The translations under genes and the position numbers were made by a program. The notes below the pieces were generated by a model. It did not search any database. It was not told the DNA's origin and worked only from the letters and a program-made list of their open reading frames with translations. A stretch of 21,897 nt of DNA from DASYAN01 sp034431765. GTDB taxonomy: Bacteria > Chloroflexota > Ktedonobacteria > Ktedonobacterales > Ktedonobacteraceae. Shown piece after piece: positions 14,815-21,897 of the stretch (within the stretch, counting starts at the first letter, position 1; each line of letters starts with the position of its first letter). The DNA is taken from NCBI GenBank assembly GCA_034431765.1, contig DAOUDD010000079.1:1-21897 (forward strand). The letters are read 5' to 3'.

Positions 14815-16353
14815 CTATACAGGACGGCTGATAATCGGTTTCAAGGCGGGATAGAGCGCATGATACGTCTCGTAGGCTTGAGCATAAGCAGCTGCAGTTT
14901 CTGGTTGCGGCTCGGTTCGCTCGACAATGCGTACTGTCTGATCACAGGCGGCCTGCACCGAGCGGTACACACCTCCTGCAACACCAGCCAGCAGTGCAGC
15001 TCCAAAAGCAGGTCCCTCTGTCGCGTTGCTTATTACTAATTCCATTCCAAGCACGTCGGCAATAATCTGTCGCCAGAAGATGCTCTTCGCACCACCTCCA
15101 GTTGCACGCATCTGCTCTAGCCTCAAGCCCTGCTCTCGAATAATTGCGAAGCAGTCTTTCAAACTAAACGCAACGCCTTCCATGACCGAGCGAATCAGAT
15201 GACGACGATCATGACTTGCTGTTAGCCCAATCCATCCACCCCGTGCGTACGCATCCAGGTGAGGAGTGCGTTCTCCCTGCATATAAGGAAGAAAGAGTAG
15301 ACCCTCACTTCCTGCAGGCACAGATGCAGCCTCTTGCGCGAGATACTCATAGGCATCAGTCCCTGTCCATTGCTCCAGTGCCCGCTCCGGCAAGCCAATG
15401 TTGTCTCGTACCCAGCGTAAAGAGAGACCAGCTCCCTGCGTCACTCCCATCAGGTACCAGGCGTCAGGGACGGCATGATTAAAAGTGTGCACACGGGGTA
15501 CCGGTCCAGAGACATCAACATGTGGAGCATTCGAGTGAGCCAGGACGATGCCGCTTGTCCCGACGGATACGAGCGCTAATCCTTCTGTTACAACACCATT
15601 GCCGACTGCGCCACAGGCATTATCCGCACCGCCTCCCGCGACAGGAATGTCAGCCGGTAGACCGGTCTGCGCCGCAACTTCTGCTGTAATTGTGCCAGAG
15701 ATTCCAGCGGCTGAAACTACAGGTGGAAGCAATACCGGGTCTATCCCTATTGCATGCAGCACCTCTTCCGACCATTTACCATGTTTGACATCGAGCAAGC
15801 AGGTACCAGCAGCATCAGAAATCTCCATTGCCTTCACCCCTGTGAGCAGGTAGCGAATGTAGTCCTTGGGCAGCAAGAGCGTACGAGCACGCGCGAAAAT
15901 CTCTGGCTCATTGTCACGTACCCACAATAGCTTGGGAGCGGTAAAACCTGTCAGGGCCGGATTGCTTACATACTCAATTAATTTATCCGCTCCAACACGC
16001 TCGGTCATCCAACGCGCCTGCGTATCACTTCGTTGATCAGCCCAGATAATGCAGGGTCGAAGCACGACATTTGATTGGTCGAGCAGCACTACACCATGCA
16101 TCTGACCCGAAAGGCCAACACCTCGTACTGAACTTGACTCCGCGCCATGTGCTGCTCCTTTTGTCAGACAACTGCCAATGGCGGTAAGCGTCGCTTGCCA
16201 CCAATCAGCGGGATTTTGCTCAGCCCAACCTGGATGAGGATGAAATAATGAGTAACTCACAAAGGCATCCGCCAGAACACGTCCGTCTTCAGTTCTGAAG
16301 AGGGCCGCCTTCACACCGGTCGTTCCAAGGTCAATACCAAGAAGAGTATTCAT
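14815..16353 (-). CDS. xylB: Xylulokinase (D-xylulose 5-kinase), FGGY family
   Basis: This 512-residue cytoplasmic sugar kinase phosphorylates D-xylulose with ATP to D-xylulose 5-phosphate, feeding the pentose phosphate pathway. The N-terminal phosphate-binding loop GIDLGTTGVKA (6-16), the xylulokinase substrate motif LSGQMHG (81-87), ADQRS (105-109), catalytic-base Asp244 in GGGADNACGA and the C-terminal ATGGGAKS are all present. Full length and the SGQMHG motif favour xylulokinase over other FGGY kinases. ATG 16353 is chosen: AAGGAG lies 7 bases upstream, a better spacing than for GTG 16356. No xylose isomerase, transporter or sugar regulator is in the window, so it is an isolated pentose gene here. 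It follows the fluoride channel genes in the same direction after a 174-base gap. Confidence 0.96.
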   Translation of the reverse strand: MNTLLGIDLGTTGVKAALFRTEDGRVLADAFVSYSLFHPHPGWAEQNPADWWQATLTAIGSCLTKGAAHGAESSSVRGVGLSGQMHGVVLLDQSNVVLRPCIIWADQRSDTQARWMTERVGADKLIEYVSNPALTGFTAPKLLWVRDNEPEIFARARTLLLPKDYIRYLLTGVKAMEISDAAGTCLLDVKHGKWSEEVLHAIGIDPVLLPPVVSAAGISGTITAEVAAQTGLPADIPVAGGGADNACGAVGNGVVTEGLALVSVGTSGIVLAHSNAPHVDVSGPVPRVHTFNHAVPDAWYLMGVTQGAGLSLRWVRDNIGLPERALEQWTGTDAYEYLAQEAASVPAGSEGLLFLPYMQGERTPHLDAYARGGWIGLTASHDRRHLIRSVMEGVAFSLKDCFAIIREQGLRLEQMRATGGGAKSIFWRQIIADVLGMELVISNATEGPAFGAALLAGVAGGVYRSVQAACDQTVRIVERTEPQPETAAAYAQAYETYHALYPALKPIISRPV

Positions 16354-16527
16354 CACAACGCTCCTTTGCTCAAACAGTAAGAAATATCTTCCACTAACAT
16401 AGCATTCAGAAATGACATACTCTTTCCCACCAGGGGCACGAGTTCCATTTCACATCAATGCAGCAGTGACTTAGCAAAATTGTACGCCAAAAGTAGCCTC
16501 TTTGCACTATATGCACAGCCCGCTCTG

Positions 16528-17043
16528 CTATTGTGTCAGCAGGTCATCCTCTACATCTATATGCTCTGTATGCTCACTCTGTCTAGCTACCAATAGGGTA
16601 GGAGATGATACTGCCGGCAAAGTAACTTGCTCTTTACGCACACGCTGCAAATACAGTTCTCCCAACCACTTTCCCAGCAGTATAGCAACTATACCGCCAA
16701 AAAGACTACAGAAAAGATAGAGCAAAGCTAATAGGATGTGATTATTCATAAAGAGCTGAATATCTCCAAGTGCCAGGCTACTAAAAGTGGTATATGCTCC
16801 TAGAAACCCCACGTTGAGAAAGAGGCGACCTATTGGACCAACGGACTCATTGCTATCAGCCAACGTGGTTATAAAAGCTAGCACAAGTGCACCACTGATA
16901 TTCACGAGCAGAATATCTACAGGCCAGCCCTTTCCAAAGATATTTTGCAGCGCAATACTCACCAAATAGCGCACAATAGCTCCCAAGAAGCCGCCTGCTA
17001 GAACAGCGCCTATTCTCTGTGTGAAAGAATGCATCTCCTTCAT
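16528..17043 (-). CDS. crcB: CrcB/Fluc fluoride channel subunit, second gene
   Basis: This 171-residue small membrane protein has four helices in the first 125 residues, then a hydrophilic acidic tail of about 40 residues that is unusual for the family. Fluc channels export fluoride. Family motifs are GGFLGAIVRYLVS, the pore Asn in VNISGA, and GFLGAYTTFSSL. The latter corresponds to the Phe-box TTFSTF, with the first Phe kept and the second replaced by Leu. ATG 17043 directly follows the TAG of the previous gene. A GGGAGGTG ribosome site lies inside the end of that gene, so the two are translationally coupled. The pair probably forms a heterodimeric channel, as known for other adjacent Gram-positive crcB pairs; this is inferred. 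Confidence 0.94.
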   Translation of the reverse strand: MKEMHSFTQRIGAVLAGGFLGAIVRYLVSIALQNIFGKGWPVDILLVNISGALVLAFITTLADSNESVGPIGRLFLNVGFLGAYTTFSSLALGDIQLFMNNHILLALLYLFCSLFGGIVAILLGKWLGELYLQRVRKEQVTLPAVSSPTLLVARQSEHTEHIDVEDDLLTQ

Positions 17044-17430
17044 CTACAGACACCTCCCCAGCAGCATACCCCCTAGAGCTGCAAATAAACCCAATAGCAG
17101 GCTTCCGAGCAAGTAAAGCCAGGCCCACAGTAAACGACCTGCACGTACAAGCCCAAACGCCTCCCAATGCATTGTTCCATAAGTGGTGTAGCCGCCGAGA
17201 AAACCAGTTGCGAGTAGCATTTGCAGTAGTGGACTGATGAGCTTGCTAGCAGCAAAGGAGAAGAGCAAGCCGATACAAAAAGCCCCCGTGATATTGATAA
17301 GCAGTGTAGCAAGTAGGAATTGCGAGCGTGTGCGTTCAATAACAAAACGTCCAAGCAGATAGCGTGCAACAGCCCCTAACGAGCCTGCAACACCGACTAG
17401 CAGCGTTTGCAGTACACCTGATACATCCAT
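17044..17430 (-). CDS. crcB: CrcB/Fluc fluoride channel subunit, first gene
   Basis: This 128-residue four-helix fluoride channel subunit has GSLGAVARYLLGR, INITGAF and GFLGGYTTYGTMHW. The last motif is the Phe-box region, where both Phe positions of TTFSTF are changed (to Tyr and Met). It is the first gene behind a fluoride riboswitch. ATG 17430 has GGAGG 11 bases upstream. A GTG at 17439 and a TTG at 17448 are in frame but too close to that site. The stop codon touches the start of the second crcB gene. Because this subunit and its neighbour have diverged in complementary ways, they are best read as partners in one dual-topology or heterodimeric channel. Confidence 0.94.
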   Translation of the reverse strand: MDVSGVLQTLLVGVAGSLGAVARYLLGRFVIERTRSQFLLATLLINITGAFCIGLLFSFAASKLISPLLQMLLATGFLGGYTTYGTMHWEAFGLVRAGRLLWAWLYLLGSLLLGLFAALGGMLLGRCL

Positions 17431-17459
17431 ACAGAGCACTTCCTCCAACTTTGCTCAAC

Positions 17460-17500
17460 AAAAAAACTCCCGAAAACGCTAGCAAAAGCATAATCAGGAG
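17460..17500 (-). terminator. Terminator expression platform of the fluoride riboswitch
   Basis: In the minus-strand RNA, bases 17500-17494 (CUCCUGA) pair with 17473-17467 (UCGGGAG) as a 7-bp stem, followed by seven U (17466-17460). The first four bases also form the 3' half of aptamer helix P1, so the two folds are mutually exclusive. Fluoride binding should keep P1 and allow transcription into crcB. Confidence 0.85.
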
Positions 17501-17560
17501 CCATCAGCGACGTTGCGGTTAGATCAAGGAAAAATCTTGATCGGGTGAACTCCATCACCC
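17494..17560 (-). ncRNA. Fluoride riboswitch (crcB RNA motif)
   Basis: The minus-strand sequence matches the fluoride riboswitch pattern: GGGUGAUGGAGUUCACCC at the 5' end, AACCGC in the middle and GCUGAUGGCUCCU at the 3' end. Helices fit: GGGUGA/UCACCC (17560-17555 with 17548-17543), GGAG/CUCC (17553-17550 with 17500-17497), and an inserted 7-bp hairpin GAUCAAG/CUUGAUC. It precedes two fluoride channel genes, which supports the call independently. Confidence 0.93.
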
Positions 17561-17565
17561 GATAC

Positions 17566-17574
17566 ATTCTAACA
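17566..17574 (-). promoter_or_regulatory. Extended -10 promoter of the riboswitch-crcB operon
   Basis: The minus strand reads TGTTAGAAT, an extended -10. Transcription would begin almost exactly at the first base of the riboswitch (about 17560), which makes the element convincing. Confidence 0.65.
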
Positions 17575-17614
17575 GTATCTCTACTTTTTTGTGCTCAATG
17601 CCTTATTGGGTCAC

Positions 17615-18013
17615 TTATTCAGTACTTTCGTGACCGGCATTGCCTTTGCGCTCACCACGATCTACTCCGACTTTCACCATCATGAGATCAGCGGCGCGGG
17701 TCTCCTCACTCAATGGGAAGACAATTACCAGTACGCCATTGCCGTATGTCACATTTGCATGCTCACCATCGACCTTATCAGGCAGTTCCAGTTCGCGATA
17801 ATAGCCACCGATGCTCCATTCATCGGTAAGCAGTTCCTTGACATCCTTGAGCATACCACGGATTTCACCCTGCATCAAGAGCGTACCGCTTTCGTTGACG
17901 CGCACCAGGATATCCTCTGGCTGCAAACCGGGCATGGGTGCAGCAATGGTCAGTCGGTCCTGAGTGCGATACATTTTAACCGGAATATGTTGAATTTTTG
18001 CTTTCTCTTGCAT
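17615..18013 (-). CDS. Hsp20/alpha-crystallin small heat-shock protein
   Basis: This 132-residue small heat-shock chaperone holds unfolding proteins. The alpha-crystallin domain covers about 12-105, with AAPMPGLQPEDILVRV near the start and the family signature GYYRELELPDKVDGEHANVTYGNGVLVIVFP near the end. The N-terminal arm is only about 10 residues. The C-terminal tail lacks a clear I-x-I anchor, so large oligomers may be less stable. ATG 18013 has AAGAGG 7 bases upstream. No CIRCE or HspR-type inverted repeat was found upstream, so known heat-shock repressor control is not evident. A small disordered protein gene lies 64 bases upstream in the same direction and may share its transcript. Confidence 0.94.
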   Translation of the reverse strand: MQEKAKIQHIPVKMYRTQDRLTIAAPMPGLQPEDILVRVNESGTLLMQGEIRGMLKDVKELLTDEWSIGGYYRELELPDKVDGEHANVTYGNGVLVIVFPLSEETRAADLMMVKVGVDRGERKGNAGHESTE

Positions 18014-18077
18014 ATATACCTCTTTTCATGCTGGATGTATCATTGTCGATTATTCATCTGCAATCCCTGTATCAAGG

Positions 18078-18482
18078 TTACTCAGCAGGATTTTTGCGCT
18101 CTGGTGTATCAGTCCGACCCATCTGCATCTGCTCCGACCAGGCCGTACCCTCCTCACGTCCCGGTGTATTTGCTGGAGCACCGGGTGTGTTTGGTGCACT
18201 ACGCACGCCACTTTGAGCGGGATCGTAACCTTCCGTCTGCTCAGGAACGGGATTCGCCCTCTCGTACTCGCGTCCCTCGGTTACCTGATACCCATCCTGA
18301 AGCGCACCTGGTCGAAGTTGTCCAGGAGCGGCTGCCGATTGCTGCGCATTCGCCTGAGGAAGCGGATCTTCTTGCGCTCTTTGTGCTTGCAAACGTTCAG
18401 GTGTCGTCCCCTTTGCACGAGCCTCGTCGTAGAGATCACGCTGTGAACTTTTGTCGCCCTGACTCTCAAATGTCTCACTCAT
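18078..18482 (-). CDS. Small disordered, Gln/Pro-rich protein of unknown function
   Basis: This 134-residue hydrophilic protein has no membrane helix, signal or Cys. A short helix-like segment near the N-terminus (RDLYDEARAKGTTPERLQAQ) resembles the mini-domain with LYxEAR found in Rho-N/SAP-like sequences, a weak resemblance only. The rest is rich in Gln, Pro, Ala, Gly and Glu and probably disordered, a composition seen in stress-related hydrophilins. ATG 18482 has a GGAAGGAT ribosome site 6-8 bases upstream, so the earlier in-frame starts are rejected. It precedes Hsp20 by 64 bases. A stress-linked role is inferred from the neighbour only. Confidence 0.75.
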   Translation of the reverse strand: MSETFESQGDKSSQRDLYDEARAKGTTPERLQAQRAQEDPLPQANAQQSAAAPGQLRPGALQDGYQVTEGREYERANPVPEQTEGYDPAQSGVRSAPNTPGAPANTPGREEGTAWSEQMQMGRTDTPERKNPAE

Positions 18483-18544
18483 AGATCTATCCTTCCACGT
18501 TTGTAAAAGCATGCTTCTGCACTTCAGTTCGAGGTGAAACAACC

Positions 18545-18559
18545 ACAACTAGAAGTTGT
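18545..18559. promoter_or_regulatory. 15-base palindrome upstream of the stress gene pair
   Basis: ACAACT-AGA-AGTTGT is a perfect inverted repeat 63 bases before ATG 18482. It could be an operator. The gap 18483-18780 shows nothing else I can support. Confidence 0.3.
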
Positions 18560-18780
18560 ACTGTTCTTCAGCTCTGCTTCTCTCACGTATCAAAGAGGTG
18601 TAGAGGTTTCATTTTTGGTTGATCTGCTTCAGCAGGTGTTTCGCTGGCGAGATTTGGAAATTGACACGGGGCCAACTTGTCAAGCGTGATGATAGCGCAA
18701 CAATTTATCCCTAAACGTCTCTGCAACAGGACGCATAAGCAGCTTCGTTCTTAATTAACAGACGGTCCACCATCTCAATT

Positions 18781-20013
18781 CTATAAGAAGTTTATGCGAT
18801 CCTGCTGAGATTTTTCTTGCTCACGTCTATCAGTTGTGTCGAGCGCCTGAGCTTTAAGCGGAAGTGTTATGGAGAAAGTACTCCCATTCCCTAGAGTGCT
18901 TTTCACGGCAAGCTGTCCACCATGGCGCTGGACAATCTGCTTAGAGATATAGAGCCCAAGACCAAAGCCGACACTTGATCCTGTCTGCACCTCAATAGTG
19001 GGCACACGATAGAAGCGATCAAAAATGTGGGGAAGCACTTCGGCAGGAATACCGACTCCATTGTCACGCACGGAAATGGCACATGTCTCCTGCAAACGCT
19101 GCACTTTCACGACAATGGAAGCGTCTACTGATGAGTACTTACGCGCATTTGCCAGCAGATTGAGAAGTACCTGGCCGATGCGCTCAACATCCAGTTCTAC
19201 CTCGATATCCCGCTCGCTTGTTTCAAATACAATGGTAGACGGAGGATTTACACCTGCGCTGTATTCATCAATCAGGTTGCGGCACAGCTCTACAATATTG
19301 CAAGACTGATAGTACAGGGAAAACATGCCGGTTTCGATAGAGGAGACGTTCAGCAGATCATTGACGAGTACTTCCATACGGCGAATCGAGTTCTCCATCG
19401 AGGCCAGACTCTTTACGTCTGTTGAGCCTGCGCGGGTTAAACGACGGTGTAACAACTGCGTCATACCTTTTAAACTGGAGAGAGGTGTCTTCAGCTCATG
19501 CGAAGCCATACTGATAAACTCATCCTTGACCGCATTTGCCTCGATCAGCTCACGTGTACGCTCCTGCACAATGAGTTCTAACGAACGTGCATGACGCTCC
19601 AATTCCTGTTGCTGGGCAACAACCTGACGATGGAGTTGATACGTCTGGATTGCACGACGCAACGCCGCCACAAAATAATCACGATCAATAGGTTTCTGAA
19701 TAAAATCGTATGCTCCACCACGCAGGGCCTGAATAGCCAGGTTGTGATCTCCGTGACCAGTAATTAACAATGTAGGAGTTGCAGGCCGTAGCTCCTGCAC
19801 TTTTGCCAACAGCGCCAGTCCATCCATGCCGGGCATTTTAATATCGCTCACGATCACGTCATATTCGTGCTCTCGTATCAGTTCTACAGCACACAGGGCT
19901 GAATCACAGGTATTCACCTTTGTTCCAGGCAAACGTAGCGAGAGCGCCTGAGGAAGTGCCTGCAGGAGCGCCGGATCGTCATCAACCAGAAGAATGTATG
20001 CATCAATTCTCAC
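18781..20013 (-). CDS. Receiver-histidine kinase hybrid
   Basis: This 410-residue soluble protein starts with a receiver domain (about 1-125) containing the DDD acidic cluster and phosphoacceptor Asp in VSDIKMPGMDG, followed by TGHG and the QKP Lys. A coiled-coil linker (about 130-170) leads to a HisKA domain (SHELKTPLSSL, phosphorylated His) and a GHKL ATPase (LLANARKY, DNGVGIP, GFGLGLYISK). A receiver in front of a kinase fits a phosphorelay, where the receiver is controlled by another kinase. The upstream gene encodes exactly such a kinase, and its TGA at 20024-20026 is 10 bases before this GTG 20013. GTG is chosen because the alternative TTG at 20055 would overlap the upstream gene by 32 bases. 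It has no output DNA-binding domain, so the final regulator is elsewhere. Confidence 0.92.
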   Translation of the reverse strand: MRIDAYILLVDDDPALLQALPQALSLRLPGTKVNTCDSALCAVELIREHEYDVIVSDIKMPGMDGLALLAKVQELRPATPTLLITGHGDHNLAIQALRGGAYDFIQKPIDRDYFVAALRRAIQTYQLHRQVVAQQQELERHARSLELIVQERTRELIEANAVKDEFISMASHELKTPLSSLKGMTQLLHRRLTRAGSTDVKSLASMENSIRRMEVLVNDLLNVSSIETGMFSLYYQSCNIVELCRNLIDEYSAGVNPPSTIVFETSERDIEVELDVERIGQVLLNLLANARKYSSVDASIVVKVQRLQETCAISVRDNGVGIPAEVLPHIFDRFYRVPTIEVQTGSSVGFGLGLYISKQIVQRHGGQLAVKSTLGNGSTFSITLPLKAQALDTTDRREQEKSQQDRINFL

Positions 20014-20023
20014 AACACACCGC

Positions 20024-21205
20024 TCATTTCGCAGAAGTATACAGTGGAAGGCCAATCATAAAAGCCGCTCCCTCACCAGGATAATTCTCGACTGTTATCG
20101 TTCCCTGGTGCTCTTTGATGATTCCATAAGTGATAGACAGTCCGAGACCCGTACCGGCACCAACCTCTTTTGTTGTAAAGAAAGGATCAAAGATACGCTG
20201 TTCAAGCCCTTCAGGAATGCCAGGTCCACTATCTGCCACACTAATATCAACCATATTAGCCTCAGGTTGAATTCTACAGGTTATAGCAATCTCTTTACGA
20301 GCCGCATCTGTTAGAGCATCCCGTGCATTCGTGAGCAGATTAATAAAAACCTGTTCCAATTGAATGGCGTTGCCCATCACCGTCACATCCTCATCTGGGA
20401 AATGGAAGTTCACTGTAATCTGCCGTAAACGCAACTGCTCCTGCATCAAAGAGATTGCACGAGTAATGACCTGAGTAATGACAACAGGCTCACGACTTAC
20501 CGAGGCAGCACGGCCAAAGGTGCGCAGATGCGAAATAATTTCAGTTGCCTTGCGCACCTGCTGCATCGCGTTGGCAAGCTCCTGGAGGATACGCTCATGC
20601 TCGGCATCCGCCATTCCCAGCTCAATCAGATCAATTGCATTGCCCACAAACAGGCCAATATTATTGAGTGGATTGTTCAATTCGTGTGCAACACCAGTTG
20701 TAAGTTCACCAAGAGTTGCCAGTTTTCCAGCCTGCACCAACTGCTCTTGCTTCTCACGCAACTCCTGTTCGCGCCGCCGCACCTCCTCGGAAGTCTCTTT
20801 GAGATCGCTCATAATGTGAATCATCGCCTTGCGGCTATTTTCCAGACGTAGATTTGACTGATGCGAGTCTTGCAAGAGATGCATAAGCGCACGGCGAGAA
20901 TTATGCAAGCGTTCAGTCTGTTTTGCCAGCCGACTACGATCATGCTCATAGTCGGCCAGGATGTGAATGAGCGCTTTCCGTTGATCTGCCCACTTTTGGT
21001 TGACGGTATTCAAATCGTTCAAGATGTGAATAAAAGCACGTCGCCGCTCTTCGCTCTTGAGCACACGCATCTCAAGAGAATGCTTCTCTTCTAACAGATG
21101 CCCATACGCCTCCTGGAGTTCTTCGAGAGAAAGATCTCTATAGCTAGAAGGCTGAGTAGAATCCTTTTTAGAGAAATCCTGCAGCGAAGCTGCCTTCATG
21201 TCCAT
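20024..21205 (-). CDS. Soluble histidine kinase with four-repeat signalling helix
   Basis: This 393-residue cytoplasmic kinase has residues 27-160 as a long coiled coil. It contains four copies of R[RK]Ax(I/M)H(I/L)xxD at 55-64, 76-85, 104-113 and 125-134. The HisKA domain has phosphorylated His174 in GVAHELNNPL, and the GHKL ATPase has LLTNARDA, ADSGPGIP and GTGLGLSI. No PAS, receiver or membrane part is present, so input must come from a partner. ATG 21205 overlaps the stop of the PAS gene by 10 bases, and the downstream receiver-kinase is almost contiguous, so the three are translationally coupled. The tandem-PAS protein likely supplies the signal and the receiver-kinase takes the phosphate; this is inferred. 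Confidence 0.93.
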   Translation of the reverse strand: MDMKAASLQDFSKKDSTQPSSYRDLSLEELQEAYGHLLEEKHSLEMRVLKSEERRRAFIHILNDLNTVNQKWADQRKALIHILADYEHDRSRLAKQTERLHNSRRALMHLLQDSHQSNLRLENSRKAMIHIMSDLKETSEEVRRREQELREKQEQLVQAGKLATLGELTTGVAHELNNPLNNIGLFVGNAIDLIELGMADAEHERILQELANAMQQVRKATEIISHLRTFGRAASVSREPVVITQVITRAISLMQEQLRLRQITVNFHFPDEDVTVMGNAIQLEQVFINLLTNARDALTDAARKEIAITCRIQPEANMVDISVADSGPGIPEGLEQRIFDPFFTTKEVGAGTGLGLSITYGIIKEHQGTITVENYPGEGAAFMIGLPLYTSAK

Positions 21206-21897
21206 TTTGCCTGGCCTCGCATCTTTTCCAGCTCACGGCGGAGATTCTCGATCTCTTTCTCCAGGGCAATCATCTTCAATTCGCGTCCAACCACCACCTC
21301 TTCAAACTTCTCCAGGTCCAGAATTTTCTCTTGCAGTTCTGCCTTTGACTCTTGCAGATCGCTCAAAACTTTCTCATAAGCGCGCATATCCCGTAGGATA
21401 CCAATCGCACCGATCACCTTGCCGTCAGCATCACGCAGCGCCGAAGCGTTGAGGGTGGTTGGAATCACTTCACCCGATGCACTGCGCGGATTGAGCCGCG
21501 CATTCCGTGTCACACCGCGCTCGATCACCTCTTTGAGCGCCGCCAGAAACTCGCGTGTCTCCTCAGGGCTGATGAAGCGCGATAATGACTGTTCCAGCAC
21601 CTCATCGGGGCGAAAGCCCAGCAGTTCATACACCGCGTCGTTCGCCGTCAGAATTTTCCCCTCCAGGTCCGAGACAAACACTGGATCGGGTGCGTTTTTG
21701 ATCAGGCTGTCGGCGTAAGCACGTGCCTTGTCCAGCTCTCGCATATCGCGCAGGATACCAATCGCACCGATTGCCTTACCGTCAGCATCACGCAGCGCCG
21801 AAGCATTGAGCGTTGTTGGAATTACCTCACCTGAAGCGCTACGCGGATTGAGCCGGGCGTTACGCGTGGCACCACGCTCGATCACCTCCTTGAGTGC
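21196..21897 (-). CDS. Tandem PAS-domain coiled-coil sensor protein (5' end cut by window)
   Basis: This partial gene is open at the window edge: the frame continues through 21897 with no start. Visible are the end of one PAS domain with its PAC-like tail (to about 21740), one complete PAS domain (SLIKNAPDPVFVSDLEGKILTAND, then LLGFRPDEVL) with a nearly identical PAC tail, and a C-terminal coiled coil. The coiled coil includes EEVVVGRELKMIALEKEIENL, a linker often found between PAS and kinase domains. No kinase domain follows: the protein stops at 21196 and the next gene supplies the kinase. The repeat unit is 119 codons and its copies are about 85 percent identical in DNA, so more PAS copies probably lie beyond the window. 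Confidence 0.9.
   Translation of the reverse strand, partial: ALKEVIERGATRNARLNPRSASGEVIPTTLNASALRDADGKAIGAIGILRDMRELDKARAYADSLIKNAPDPVFVSDLEGKILTANDAVYELLGFRPDEVLEQSLSRFISPEETREFLAALKEVIERGVTRNARLNPRSASGEVIPTTLNASALRDADGKVIGAIGILRDMRAYEKVLSDLQESKAELQEKILDLEKFEEVVVGRELKMIALEKEIENLRRELEKMRGQAKWT
21384..21897 (-). repeat. Tandem PAS/PAC duplication, 357-base period
   Basis: Segments 21384-21540 and 21741-21897 align without gaps over 157 bases with about 23 differences by eye, mostly at third codon positions. The offset of 357 bases equals 119 codons. The second copy runs off the window end. Confidence 0.9.

Noticed and set aside
17591..18484. Long plus-strand reading frame of 297 codons
   Set aside because: It runs antisense across two well-supported minus-strand genes (Hsp20 and the small disordered protein), has no ribosome site and no recognisable domain.
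18483..18780. CIRCE or HspR-type heat-shock operator before the Hsp20 pair
   Set aside because: Neither TTAGCACTC-N9-GAGTGCTAA nor the CTTGAGT inverted repeat is present; only an unrelated 15-base palindrome is.
1..21897. CRISPR array, tRNA, rRNA, insertion sequence or phage gene
   Set aside because: I saw no regularly spaced short repeats, cloverleaf, transposase-like frame or terminal inverted repeats. The only long repeat is the PAS duplication inside a gene.

Overview
The window looks like chromosomal DNA from a Gram-positive-type, sporulating-filament bacterium of the Chloroflexota, most probably class Ktedonobacteria. This is inference from gene style, not a database result. The supporting signs are a split b6-type cytochrome b operon with a fused cytochrome-c-like/cupredoxin protein, many NarL-type and multi-PAS two-component systems, a zinc-ribbon/transmembrane protein, GTG and TTG starts, strong AGGAGG-type ribosome binding sites and moderate GC. 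No insertion sequence, integrase, CRISPR array, tRNA or rRNA was seen.

Layout. (1) Positions 64-5054, minus strand: a five-gene quinol-oxidising bc-complex operon in the order cytochrome b6-like, subunit IV-like, Tat-exported Rieske protein, membrane-anchored degenerate cytochrome c fused to a blue-copper domain, and a 12-helix membrane protein. It ends at a strong terminator and starts from an extended -10 promoter near 5130. (2) Positions 5055-7443: a divergent control region with repeated ACCTGATT boxes, then a NarL-type histidine kinase and its LuxR-type response regulator. This pair is a candidate regulator of the bc operon. (3) Positions 7492-9810, minus: a small acidic unknown and a zinc-ribbon/TM/PsbP-like protein. 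(4) Positions 10083-12132, minus: a DtxR/MntR-type metal regulator followed by an FAD-dependent oxidoreductase. (5) Positions 12451-14739, plus: an endonuclease III homologue, a YggT-family membrane protein, a roughly 550-base gap holding hairpins, and a small excisionase-like HTH protein. (6) Positions 14815-17574, minus: xylulokinase, then a fluoride-riboswitch-controlled pair of CrcB/Fluc fluoride channel genes. (7) Positions 17615-18482, minus: Hsp20 and a small disordered protein. (8) Positions 18781-21897, minus: a three-gene signalling operon with overlapping genes. It comprises a tandem-PAS coiled-coil protein cut by the window edge, a histidine kinase with four heptad-spaced repeats, and a receiver-histidine kinase hybrid.

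The most notable items are the heme-motif loss in the cytochrome/cupredoxin fusion, the four-repeat signalling helix with its three-gene relay, the fluoride riboswitch with two divergent Fluc subunits, and an intercistronic hairpin whose only non-Watson-Crick pairs become G-U on the transcribed strand.
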